Source: Fulvia fulva (Eukaryota; Ascomycota; Dothideomycetes; Mycosphaerellales; Mycosphaerellaceae). Taken from it: 64,000 bases of DNA. The notes beneath the pieces are model-generated. The model made no database searches. It saw only the letters and a list, made by a program, of their open reading frames with translations, and was not told where the DNA came from. How positions within the stretch are numbered: the stretch's first letter is position 1; the number at the start of each line of letters is the position of its first letter. The stretch covers positions 2,914,001 to 2,978,000 of the forward strand of contig NC_063013.1 of assembly GCF_020509005.1 (NCBI RefSeq), in the 5' to 3' direction. The position numbers and the translations under genes are program-made. Positions 24,501 to 35,758 of the stretch are shown here, in pieces.

Positions 24501-25500
24501 TAGGTTTCTTAGTAGTCCCTTGCTAAGGTGTACACATCTTCTATACTATAGCTCCTACTAGTTCTAGGACTCAGTGGCAGTCATAGCCTGTTCTAATTCA
24601 CACTCAAAATGTGTACCTAACTTGGACAGATCCAAGTCATGCTCCTGTAGAGAGGCATATGCTTAAGGCATAGCTTCAAGCTGCTCTAAAACACTTTGAA
24701 TAAATAGAACACCCCCTCTTAGCTTTGTCTAGACAATAGGTTTTCTAGAAAGGGATTTAAAGGTGGAACTAGGTGGTTAGATAGCAAACTGTTAGCTAAA
24801 CTGATTCTAAGAAACAAGACTAACTCTAAGGCTAGGAACAAACAAGACATTTCCTAAGACAATTTGCTTTCTAGAAGGACTACCTATTACTACACTTCCC
24901 ATATATATAGCTTGTAGATAGCCACCCCTAACCTTGATCCACTTCCTCTTTTAAAGAGGCTTTAGTATCCTAAATAGTAAATCTTAGTCAGTTATATATA
25001 ATAAAGCATAAGAGTCAAGTAACCACTCGGACGAGGGGTACTTGCCCTTAGCTTCTATAGTGGAATAGGCAACCTCACCAACATCATTATCTTCTAATAG
25101 TATCTTAGAGTCTAATACGTCTTCCTAGGTTGTATAGGCCCTTATAGGCTTCTTACTAGAGGAGGCCTTTGGCTTACGGCTCTCCTTTATCTACTTTATA
25201 AGGTCCGTTATTACCTTAAGGACATTACGAAGGTTTAGTAACAATGACCTCCTACGAGGTAGTAACGGTTGTCTCTTAGTAGGGTAGGTAACCCTAGCTA
25301 GTTTGTCCTTGTTCCTAATAGCCTACTAAGCTATAGAAAGGTGTAGGCACTTGCTTATAAAATAGTCACTATTATAGAGATAGTACGTAAGCTTGCCCTA
25401 GAAACCCTTCTTAGCGAATATAGCTGTCCCTTAATAAATTATTAATTCTTGCTTCTCCCTAAGAATTGTAAGAATGTCTTGTAGTAAGAGATTCACCTAG
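21576..25500 (-). pseudogene. copia B gag end-pol, unevenly RIP-mutated
   Basis: Minus-strand copia pol homologous to copia A: RNase H near 21950-22100, RT near 22500-23250, linker 23300-23600 and integrase about 23800-24430 (IYRPFQGAVSRLGFKYWLEI is legible), then protease and gag end toward 25500. The centre, about 22700-24430, keeps long open stretches, including 220 codons at 22896-23558, and many unmutated CA/TG dinucleotides. Both flanks are dense in TAG/TAA. It ends at 25500 in the G1b LTR, at the place equivalent to 48519 in copia C; the next 385 bp of gag are absent. Confidence 0.82.
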
Positions 25501-25684
25501 TGTAAGGGCGCGCGTATTATAGGGTCCGAACGAGATAGTTGTTATTCTACGAAGCTACGAAAGAGGAGCGCGAGGCGCGGCGAAGTTATAAAGCAAAGCC
25601 AAGCCGCGCTAACCCGATACGGAAGGTCCGCGGTTCAGCCGGGCCGACGTAGCTATAGTAGGGGGTCGCGGGCTACCCGTGATA
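25501..25684 (-). repeat. 3' LTR of G1b
   Basis: 184 bp, the inverse of the G1a LTR, from TGTAAGGG at the left to GTGATA at the right (TATCAC on the minus strand, from TGTCAC). Confidence 0.92.
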
Positions 25685-28600
25685 GTATCCCCCCTCCCAA
25701 AACACGCCTTAGTCCTCTAAGCGTTATCTACCTTATAAGGTCACTTGCCTATCGAGCTCTATAATCGCGCGAACGCCTAATTATCCTCTAGTGCCCTGTC
25801 GTTATCCGATAACATCGTATTCGCTCTATTAAGACTATCCTCGACCGGCTTCCTTCGAGAAACATATTGCCTAGTTAGCTAGCTTGCCGTAGACCTACGT
25901 CTGTCTTTGGCTAGCACTCGCGTATAATTCTTATAACCAAAGTTAGGTATTATTATAGGCTCTATAGGCTCTACTCGAGTATCGAATATGTACGGAGTAG
26001 ATTCTATTAGAGGTAAGGCTCGAGGCGACTTATTCGTAACGGTGTCTTTCGGAATGACCCTAATCGTGTTAAGCCCGAGCACCTTAGTAGCTAGTAGGGA
26101 CTAGTTAGATAGAGCTACGAAGCCTATAGGCGTAGATAACTCCGGCCGGTTATAGTAAAAGTCTGTAATAGCGGCGGCCGCGTGTTTAAGTATACCCTCT
26201 ATAGGTTACTAGGTCTTACTATCCTCCTCGTTCTAATATCTAGCCTATTTCACCTTATACTATGTATCTACCTTGCGCTTGTGCCCCTTCTTCACCTTGC
26301 CTACCCGCTTACGGGTATATATATTAAGGATCTTTCCTACCTCGTATATATACGTAGGTACTACTACTATATCGGCTGCTACACTAGCCTCGGTAGTGTT
26401 AGGTTCGATAGTTATCGGTAGTAGCGGCGCTAGATACTACCCTTTAAGTAGTAGGAAATCGGGGTGGTCGGCTCGTTATAGTAGTGAGGTGTAGAAGTAG
26501 TTACTAAGTCCTACTAGAGCGTCTAATAGTTTTAGTCGATAAGAGAGTCTAGCCGGCATGACTTCCGTAATCTAGTAAGGGCCGGCATATTTCCTATCTA
26601 GCTTCTTAGATAGTCGAGTCGTACGGATATTCTTAGTACTAAGATATACCAAATCACCTACCTTATAGTCTAGAGGAATACTTTGGTAGCGGTTTGCTAC
26701 TTCTACTTAGAGAGCTTATGACATTCGTATATTCTCTTAAAGGTACTTATGAAGCTCGTAAATTCGACGTATAAAGGTTTCTACTAATCGCGTATCTAGT
26801 CGCTAGAGAGTAGTTAGTCCTCCCTCCTTTCTAGCGTTTAGGTTAACTCGCTCTATAAACTCAGGGTTATAGCCTAAGGTGGCGTAGAACGGCGACATAC
26901 TAGTAGTCTCGGATAGGTGATTATTGATCGCAAACTAAGCAAGGCATAGCCATTCTGCCTAGTCATTCTATACCTTATTAGTAAACATATAAAGAATTAT
27001 TCTATCGCCTAGTTAGTACGTTCTAACTGTCTATTAGTTTCTAGGTAATACGAAGAACTTAGCTTACGATTTGTGCGGAGTATCTTATAGTGTTTCTTCT
27101 AGAAGGTAGCAACCTACTACTTACTACGGTCTAATATAATAGTGTTAGGAAACCAGCGCCGACAGAACATATGTTTAAGGAAAAGCCTTATCGCATTCTA
27201 TACTATTATTACGCTAATAGGGATTAGCTCGACTTCCTTAGTAAGCCTATTAGTGACGGTTATAATGTTGTTATAGACTATATTATTAAGAGTACTGTCT
27301 AGGAGTCCGATAACGAAGTCGACTACAATATGTTTCTAAGGCCGATCTGGAATAGGAAGTAGCTATAATAATCCTAGTGGCTAGGAGTATAGAGATTTTG
27401 TTATACGGTAGGTACGGCAATTCGCGGTATATCTACGTACGGATCTCGCTAATCTAGGCTAGTAGAATTTACGTACTACGAGTTCATAAGTGCGAGCTCG
27501 TCCTAGATAGCCTACTACTAGAGCGTTATAGTTTATCTTGATTATCCTAGTCTATAAGGCTTAGTCATTTAGTACCTATAAGCTCTAGCCGTCGTATTGA
27601 TTTCGAATATATAGTAGGTCGCTATCTACTTTATAGTATACTAGGTGAATCTTCGCTCTCTATAGTAGTATAGGAGTACGGTCTTTCTATAGGTCCTTGA
27701 TCGCGGTCTTAAGCTCGTTATTAGTTACGTACGCCGTCGACATTCGATACTCTAGTTCGGCTTCCCGTTAACTTTTACGCGTCGCCGGTTATGTAGTAGG
27801 CGTATCTCGTTCTGTAGGTATAAACTCTTTAGCTTTAGGGTCTAGCTATACTAGTTCCTCTTCTTCCGGCGCATCTTCTACTATTGCCTATAGTAAGGCG
27901 ATCTTAAGGAATCGCTTAGGAGGTAGCAATGTCTAATGCTAATGCTAGTTCCGAGGGTCGTTCACCCCCTACGGAAGGTCCTAGCTACGTCTCGTTAGGC
28001 TGTCTAGCTTTATACCTTAAAGTCCTAGACGGTATACTATCTTAAAGTTGAACTGTAATAAGAACTTAGCCTAACGCGCTTGTCGCCGATTTAGCTACTT
28101 TGTCTTTATAAAGTATTCTAGGTTCTTATAGTCGGTGTAAATCTTGACTAGCTATAAGTCCTTATTATCTACTTCGTAGGCGAGCTCGGGTCTCTATTCC
28201 TTAAAAGCCTTAATGATAGCTAATAGTTCCTTGTTATAGATTTCATAATTGCACTCCTATAGACTTAACTTCTTCGAGTAGAAGGCTATAGGATATAGTA
28301 TACCCTTCTCGTCATACTACGAAAGTACGCCGGCGTTTATAAAATCTAAAGAATCTGTCTCTACTACCGTTTCCCTACCTAGTATATAATGTACGAGTAT
28401 GCCGGCTTTGCTAAACGTAGCTTTCAAATTGTTAAAGGCTCGTTAGTAATCTAGTGACTATTGAATCCTTCTGTTCTTATAATTGCTTAGTCCGTCCGAC
28501 TTAGTCAGGTTTGTAAGAGGAGTAGCTATACGCGAAAATGCTTCGATAAACCGCCTATAGAAGTTAGTAAATCTAAGGAAGGCCTAGACATCCTTTAGGT

Positions 28601-30299
28601 TCTTAGGAGCTTCCTATGTCTGAATATATTCGAGTTTCTCGGGGTCTATCTCGATGCCGTTAGGGGTTATAATTAGCCTAAGATACCTTATCTTCTATTA
28701 GTAGAATTCGCTTTTGTCGATATCCACTATAAGTCCTATATCGCGTAGCTTAGTAAGAACCTTCCGTACGTATTCAATGTGCTCCTCTAAGGTATTACTA
28801 AAGATAAGTACGTTATCTAAGTAGGCCGACATAAAGTCGTCTAGGTGTTCTTATAAGACCTTATTAATATATAATTAGAACGATACTAGTCCGTTATATA
28901 AGCCGAATAGTAGCACTAGACACTCGTAGATGCCGTATCGTGTCGTAAACGCCGTCAACTACTCGTGCCCTTTAGCTATCCGTAACTTGTTAAAGGCTAC
29001 TATAATGTCTAGCTTCGTAAAGTACTTCTTACCGTATATACGGTTAAGCGTCTCTTATATCAAGGGAATCGGATACCGGTTCTTAATAGTGATCGCATTT
29101 AATCCTCTATAGTCGATATAAACACGTAGCCCACCTCTAGGCTTACGTACTACTAGCACTAGTGTAGGAGACTAGCTCGTCTTTTGCCCTACTTTCCGTA
29201 CCTTCCCTTTAGATGTTTGCTCGTCTAGCCATTTCTTAACTACCTCGTTCTCCTTCTTAGCTAGGCCGTAGGGCTTGCGGTATAGTGGCTCTTATAGACT
29301 ATTAGGCTTAATATAAATCTTATGATCTACGCCTAGTCGGTGAGGTGGGAGTCCTTTATAATCCTTAGCGAAGAAAGCGTCCGTAATATCGTAGTATATC
29401 GGCGGTAACTTCTCCTTCGGGTTGTGATTAAACTGCTTGTTTAAGAATTGGTCTAGATTATTAGCAGCTATTACACTTAGCTTAAGCTCTTCGTCGTCGC
29501 TCTTACGCCTAGTAGGCATAATGTAGAAGTACTTAGCCCTAAGCCGGTACGCGTATATTCCCTACGCGCGTTAAGAAACGCCCTAGTAGTCTACTTCTTC
29601 ATCGTCTATGTCTTCTAGGTTATATAATAAGACGTTCAGCTCCGCCTCTCCTACTATAAAGCTCGCTACTTCTCTAGTAAAGGGCTCTAGTCCGTACCGT
29701 ACTAGTGCCTGCTTCTTCTTCTCGCGATAGTTTAGGGATTATACTATTGTCGATGTCTTATTCTATAGATAGTAACCAAAGTAGTAATTCGATCTAAATG
29801 CCACCTCGCCTGTCTCCTAGAAGATGTTTAGGTTGTACGCTATAAGCTACGGCCGGCTAAAGACAATGTTATATTCGAGGTCGGTGACGTAGTATAACAT
29901 TTGCTCGTAATAATCGCCGATAATTACGTCTATAAGGGCCGCGTATATAATCTGCCGTATAGTAGCCGTTCTATCTCCTAGTATTAGTCGTCGGCTTTAC
30001 GTCAAAGGGATCAGGGGTATTATGTATTTACGTATAAATTTCTAGTTAAGAAAGAGAGAGGTAGAAGTAGAATCTATAAGGCCTCGAGCCTTTCTATATT
30101 ATATCATTACGGGTAACAATATATAAGGGTATATAGCTAGCTATTGTTTATCTAGTACGTATACCGATATCTTAAGCTCCTTACTATAGTCTATTACCGT
30201 CTCTTACATTCCGTGTCTCTCAATCTTATGCTCTTTCTATCCTAGGAAGTTCGGGTGACCGCTATCTACTACGCTTAGGTAGCGGTCGTACTATTTCCC
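25685..30299 (-). pseudogene. G1b pol, RIP-inactivated
   Basis: The minus strand is colinear with G1a pol. The chromodomain region is near 26200-26350, integrase about 26990-27540, and RT with the YLDD region near 28801-28870. Stops occur throughout. In the 70-bp RT stretch 28801-28870 aligned with 39290-39359 there are nine differences, all transitions, eight in CpA/TpG context. The slippery GGGAAAT (30293-30299, minus) and its paired arms (30280-30287 and 30257-30264) are preserved; RIP changed complementary end bases of the stem together. Confidence 0.9.
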
Positions 30300-32395
30300 T
30301 ACTACGGATCGGCGGCTAGGGAACTAAGGTTCGCGTTCGGATTCGGCGTAGTATTACGTAGACGCGGTGGGCAATAGTCGCTATCGTACCTATATATTAG
30401 GCATTTAGGGTTAGTCAATACGTAAGAACCTATACGGTAGCGGTAGTACTTACCCTACTTCTTAAGGTCTTCGCGCTACTTACGGTTAAGCGTAGGTAGG
30501 TTCTATAGATATATCGGCAGATCCTCCTTCTTCTTAGTACTAGCGTACTATAGTAGGCGCTATACTAAGGCACCTACTATACCGGTAGCGGTACTAGTAA
30601 CTACGTTATCGTTGTTCTAGTTATTCTAGCCGCTATTGCCGTTCGAGTTGCTATTACTACAGGGGCGCTCCTTCTACGGGTATAGTCGATCTGTCTCGTA
30701 GAAGCTCTCGTCTAGTACGGTGCACTCCTCGATAACGTCTTATATACTATCTAGGCGGCGGTCGACTTCGCGGTCGCCGAAGGTCTTAATAAAGTACTTA
30801 CGGTTTAGTCGGTTACGGAATAGTATAAGCTCGGTCTTATCGGTCTATAATATCTAGGCGCGTAACTTCGAGTAGCGTATATAGAAGGCTATAAAGGTTT
30901 CGCCTTGTTCTTACTTATAGGTAGTAATGTTAACTATAGCCTTAGTTCCTTTATTACGTATACTATATTAGCGTATTATCTAATCTAATAACTCTTCTCT
31001 AGTCTTAAACTCGTTAAAGGACTACTGTCTAGGCATAGGGATCCTCGGCTTAATGCTTCGCTAAGGATCACCTTACGTCTACCTATATACGAAGCGTAGA
31101 CTATCTACCTTAGTACGGAAGGTTACTACAGTTAGCTTTAGGAGAACACTACTATACTAGCTATCGAAATTAGGGTCATTATCGTTCTTAAAGTGCTTAG
31201 GGTTAGGCACACCCTTACCGATCTCTATGCCGCGAGTAAGGGTGCGGTTAATAGTGAAGAGACGTTCTAGAAGGTCAACTAGTAGTATCTAGGTACGGGT
31301 ATTACGTATTCTCGAGTCACGACTATTATTAGGTCCTAGTCGCGGACGGTCGTTATTACGTCCTCGGCTATTATTACTACGGTTATAGTCGTCTCCATTG
31401 TTTCTACTACTACCGCTACCGCCACCTCTACTAGTAGCTTCGCTATACCTACGTAATAGCTACTCGAGTAAGGTCTCGCGTAGGTAGGAACGAGAGGGTC
31501 GGCAGCCTAAGCGGCCCCTACCTCCGTTCTATATAGTGTCTCCTACCTCAAGCCGAGCCTTTAGGTTATCGACTTCTTGTTATAGGGCCTAGTTCTTCAC
31601 CTTAGCATCTTGTACCTTCTTCTTCTCCTTCTCGTAGATCTCGCTAAACTGCTTATATAGGTTATTAGCTTCCTTATATTTCTTCTCTAGCTCTTAAAAC
31701 TTAGCTAGGTCGTAATCCTTCTTACTCTTAAGATCTACTACCATTTTCTATATAACAAGCTCTTTACTTCGTAGCATCTTATAGATACGGTCGTATTCTG
31801 TATATAGCGTAGTGTACTAGGTGTTCTAGAGGTCGTTAGCTCGCTCTATTATATCGAGTTGTCTACCCTTAGTAATCGCCGTGTTAACTACTTATAGTAC
31901 GAAGTCGTAGGTAGTCTTCGGGTGTTAGGATATAAGGGTCGTAAGGTTGTATAGGGTGACATTCTAGTATTTGGATACGAGAATATGTTCTACCTCGTCG
32001 AGTAATAGATATACCTCGTCTAGGTCGCCGTCTAGGTTCTCTTTAAGCTTGAACTCGAACAGTTCTATAAAGTCAATCTTACTACCTTCTTCTCGCTCAA
32101 AGGCCTTCTAGTAAGCTTTATTAATCTCTTATTATAGCGCGACACCGGTGTCTACTATAACCTACCGGTTATCGTCCTATATCTAACTCTAAGGGAAAGA
32201 GGAGAGGTCGGGGAAAAGAGATATACGCTACTTACTTTTGCCCTTAGGCTTAGGTAGCGGTAGTATACCGCCGTTCGCTATTTATAAAGTTATGTTATCT
32301 AGGTTTAGGGGAGGCGTAACGGTGCCTATATCCTGACTATCTACGACCGCGCGACCACCTACTAATAATATCGCTACGTTACGTTCTCTAGGTAT
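30275..32395 (-). pseudogene. G1b gag, RIP-inactivated
   Basis: Colinear with G1a gag (35759-37885). The start codon has become ATA (minus strand, 32393-32395), and many Gln and Trp codons are stops. The coiled-coil segment and the Gly/Asp-rich tract remain recognisable at about 31300-31800. No product is possible. Confidence 0.88.
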
Positions 32396-32531
32396 CTACG
32401 CGCTATACGCCTTACCGTGTTCTATATTCTAATACGACTCTACGCGTTCTCGAGTTCTACGGTTCTATCTATTCCTATTATTACGCGTCCCTTACCTAGA
32501 TCCGCGATCGAGGTAGGGTAGTAGAACAAAC

Positions 32532-32715
32532 TATAAGGGCGCGCGTATTATAGGGTCCGAACGAGATAGTTGTTGTTCTACGAAGCTACGAAAGAGGAGC
32601 GCGAGGCACGGCGAAGTTATAAAGTAAAGCCAAGCCGCGCTAACCCGATACGGAAGGTCCGCGGTTCAGCCGGGCCGACGTAGCTATAGTAGGGGGTCGC
32701 GGGCTGCCCGTAATA
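32532..32715 (-). repeat. 5' LTR of G1b
   Basis: 184 bp. The outer end at 32715 is TATTACGG on the minus strand (from TGTCACGG) and the inner end TTATA comes from TTACA. It directly abuts copia leader sequence at 32716. Confidence 0.92.
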
Positions 32716-33416
32716 GGATAACTCCGATAATATAGAGGGTGTCGCTATAGATAGGGTTATAGCGGGAATGTCCGTAATAATGTCTTCGAGGACCTAGTTA
32801 ACCTACTTTAATACTAGGTATATTCTTATTAGCTTGAACTATATTTTGTAGTTCTCTCTTATTAGAATAGGTGCTACTCTCTTTCTTATAAACCTAGTCT
32901 CGTTCTCTATTTTTATAAGTTAAGGGACAGGTTAGCTACCCTTAGGTAAAAGGATATATTTGGTCGTACGCGATCCGATCGAAATAGGATAAACCGAACG
33001 CGAGGTTAATAGCGGAGAGGATGGCTATCCGCTAGGAAGAGGAGGAAAGTCGGTCGGTAAGGATCGTATTAGTACTAAGACACTATAGCGTAACTCTCTT
33101 AGTAGAGGGGGTTTCTAAGACACTACGGCTCTCTTAGAATAAAAAGTTAGTCGATACGAACGCGATGTCCGGAGAGCGACTCTTCTTAGTAAGCTCGCCT
33201 ACTTATCTAAGGTATTAGTATAGGCTCCCTAACTCGGAGTCTAATAGTGCCTTACTAGGCTCTTTTACGTCTTATATATACCTATAGTACGGCTTTAGCT
33301 TCCTATATAAGGCGGGTACGGCCTCTAGTCTGCCTTCCTTTTGTTCTAAAGAGGAATAACTCTAATACGACTTTGTCGAGGGTGAAATACCGAGTTACTA
33401 ACCCGGGCTTATAACC
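32716..33416 (-). other. copia leader of internal region B, truncated by G1b
   Basis: About 700 bp almost identical, with the same length, to 48905-49605. Read on the minus strand it follows the middle LTR, starts with a primer-binding site (33402-33416), and should lead into gag, but G1b interrupts it. I recognise no domain in it. Confidence 0.75.
33402..33416 (-). other. copia primer-binding site, middle copy
   Basis: GGTTATAAGCCCGGG directly follows the LTR on the minus strand. Before RIP it was probably GGTTATGAGCCCGGG, the complement of the initiator-Met tRNA anticodon stem-loop (anticodon CAT). Identical at 49591-49605. Confidence 0.65.
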
Positions 33417-33650
33417 TATTAAATAGGTACGAGTTACGTAGTAGTAGAAGACGGCGGATTATACGAAAGACGAAGAAGGACCTAATAGGATAGCGTATAT
33501 CTATATATAGTATTGCTAGTATTAGTATAGGTAGATACTAGGTGTCCGGATGTTTACTAGCCTATAGGCTAGTAAACCCTAGTTACGTGATCTAGTCATA
33601 TAATATACCTATACCTATATACTTGTCCTACGGCCTATATGTTCTTAATA
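33417..33650 (-). repeat. middle LTR of the copia array (234 bp)
   Basis: Nearly identical to 49606-49839. It is bordered by the pol 3' end of C on one side and by a primer-binding site and leader on the other, so it is shared by two tandem internal regions. Confidence 0.82.
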
Positions 33651-35438
33651 CTCCTACTTAGGCCACATAGTCTCCTAAAATCCCTTTACGTAAGCTAGAG
33701 CTACCTTATAAAGCTTTAGATCTACTAGCTATTAAGGGGCTTTATTAACCTATTAGTAGCTATGTCCTTTATATAGTAGTAGTCTACTATAGTCTTCTTC
33801 TACTAATAGAGATGTCTAATATAGTTATATATAACATTAATATGCTTTGACCTTTTATATATATAGGCATCTTTAACAAGTATTAAAGCGGCTTAGTTAT
33901 TACCTATAAGCTTGACTAGCCTTAGCTCGTTAATAGTGCCCTTGCTTGCCCTTATACTCGGCTAGAAAGAGCTCTTTCCCACTAGTTCTAGGCACCCCAT
34001 TTCCCTAAGGACAGTAGTAAGAAATTGTGACTACTTTACGGCTACGTTTATAGCTATAAACTCAGCTTCTATTATTAATGTTATAACAGACTTCTGCTTC
34101 CTACTTATCTAGGACATAGGTGATCTATAAAGGAACTATACGTATCCTAGAATTGAGACTCTATCCACTTAGTCTATAGCGTAGTTAGAGTCCGAGTATC
34201 CCTAGAGATTGCCCCCTCCCTTTCTATATATAAGACCTAGGTCTAGGTACGACCGTAGGTATCGGGAGAGCTTCTTTAAAGCCTTTTTATACTAACACGA
34301 GGGATTAGTAATATATAAGCTAATTCTTCTAAGGGGGAATGCTAAGTTCGGCCTTGTTATTGTTATTAGCTATATCTAGGTACTATTATAGCTCTAGTAA
34401 TCCTGTTTATTACACCTCTTATCTATAGGTGCCGTAGGTACTAAATGCTCGTAGCTCTCTATAGGTAAGTAGGTTGGCGTAGCCTTCTCTCTAGCTTTGT
34501 TCATCTTAGCTAAGTTAGCGTAGACATAGTGTCCTTGATTAAGCTTCAAAGTGCCTTAGGACCTGTCTCTTATAATCCTTATTCTAAGGATCTTCGTAGG
34601 TTCACTAAGATCTTTAATCTTAAACACTTTTCTAAGCTTAGCCTTAAACTACTAAACATCTAATAGCTTCGGAGCTACAATAGGAATGTCATCTATATAG
34701 GTAAGGACTATAAGGTCTCTATCCGTATAGATAAGTAGGTATAGATCTACCTAGGACTAGGTAAATCTAATCTTCTCTAGCTTCGTAACATAGAGCTTGT
34801 TCTAGTCTCTAGCTACTTGCTTAAGCCTATAAAGGCTTCGTAGGACCTTAAACACTATGTTTAGAGGTGCTTCAACTCCTAGGGGTAGGATTATATAGAT
34901 GTCTTTAAGAAGGCTACTTTAGGTAAAAGCATTATTTACATCTACTAGGTGTATCTCGAGATCTCTCTTATACACTACTACTATAAATACTCGGAGAGTA
35001 TTATATCTAACAGTAGGTGTAAAGGTCTCTTCGAAGTCAACCCTATATTTCTATAAAAACCCTCTTATAACTAGTCTTGCCTTGAACTTCTTAGTAGCTC
35101 TACTAGTCATTCTTTTCGTATTAAAGACCTACCTAGAAGTAATTAGATTCGCACCCTTTGGCGGTACAACTGCTTCCTAGGTATTGTTGCTTACTAAGGC
35201 AATAAGTCTCTCTATATATATCCCTATTCGGGGTCTCCTACGGCTACCTTATAGGTCTTTAGGATTAGCACTTCCTACTAATAGGCTATAGCCTGCCCAA
35301 TAGTAGCAAATGTATACCCTTCTACGTCGTTTAGAATCTCCTCTACCTAGCTTATTATAGGGTCTAGATAGAACATCTAGGCGATAAGAGCCTTATAGTG
35401 TTTAGCCTTATACTCTTTAGAGTTATTATCTCCGTCCC
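33651..35438 (-). pseudogene. copia C pol, 3' part (RT and RNase H)
   Basis: Minus-strand homologue of copia B 21576-23370 and copia A 2850-4560, heavily RIP-mutated with stops throughout. It ends inside the RT-upstream linker at the G1a insertion and continues at 42661. The last five bases, GTCCC (35434-35438), are one copy of the G1a target duplication. Confidence 0.8.
35434..35438. repeat. target-site duplication of G1a, left copy
   Basis: GTCCC precedes the TGTCAC start of the left LTR and recurs at 42661-42665 just after the right LTR. Five bp is the usual length for Ty3/gypsy integrases. Copia B at 23374-23390 shows the uninterrupted site. Confidence 0.95.
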
Positions 35439-35622
35439 TGTCACGGGCAGCCCGCGACCCCTCACTGTAGCTGCGTCGGCCCGGCTGAACCGCGGACCTT
35501 CTGCATCGGGTTAGCGCGGCTTGGCTTTACTTTATAACTTCGCCGCGCCTCGCGCTCCTCTTTCGTAGCTTCGTAGAACAACAACTATCTCATTCGGACC
35601 CTATGGTACGCGCGCCCTTACA
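35439..35622 (+). repeat. 5' LTR of G1a
   Basis: 184 bp, TGTCACGG to CCTTACA, identical in every base to 42477-42660. The complete identity means that little or no time has passed since insertion, on a molecular clock. Confidence 0.97.
35531..35537 (+). promoter_or_regulatory. TATA-like box in the G1a LTR
   Basis: TTTATAA lies 42 bp upstream of GTAGAACAA (35573), the likely 5' end of the transcript if self-priming operates. The distance fits a fungal core promoter. The actual start site is inferred. Confidence 0.45.
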
Positions 35623-35633
35623 GTTTGTTCTAC
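35573..35633 (+). other. candidate self-priming pair (R start 35573-35581, primer site 35625-35633)
   Basis: GTAGAACAA within the LTR is the exact reverse complement of TTGTTCTAC, which starts two bases after the LTR. No TGG-type tRNA primer site follows the LTR. Tf1/sushi chromoviruses prime minus-strand DNA by folding the 5' end of their own RNA onto such a site. The pair is kept in G1c (54801-54809 with the site at 54853-54861), and the primer site also in G1b. Confidence 0.65.
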
Positions 35634-35758
35634 CTTACTACCCAGATCGCGGATCTAGGTAAGGGACGCGTAACAACAGGAACAGACAGAACCGCAGAAC
35701 TCGAGAACGCGCAGAGCCGCATCAGAACACAGAACACGGTAAGGCGCACAGCGCGCAG

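Larger units (their letters stand above)
25501..32715 (-). mobile_element. Ty3/gypsy chromovirus G1b, complete but RIP-mutated
   Basis: It is colinear, inverted, with the intact copy at 35439-42660: 7,215 against 7,222 bp, with both 184-bp LTRs. Differences are overwhelmingly CpA to TpA or TpG to TpA. The flanks are CCTAG (left) and GGATA (right), so no target duplication is seen, and 385 bp of copia gag are missing at the site. Confidence 0.93.

Noticed and set aside
25501..25684. GC-rich 184-bp repeats (four G1 LTR pairs/singles) considered as tRNA or rRNA fragments.
   Set aside because: They have TG...CA ends, flank gag-pol regions, and the G1a pair is bounded by a target duplication; no RNA fold or known RNA sequence was recognised.
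32716..33650. A 935-bp LTR for copia C, suggested by the matching blocks at 32716 and 48905.
   Set aside because: The TATTTAATA terminus and a primer-binding site mark the LTR end after 234 bp; the other 700 bp are leader sequence.
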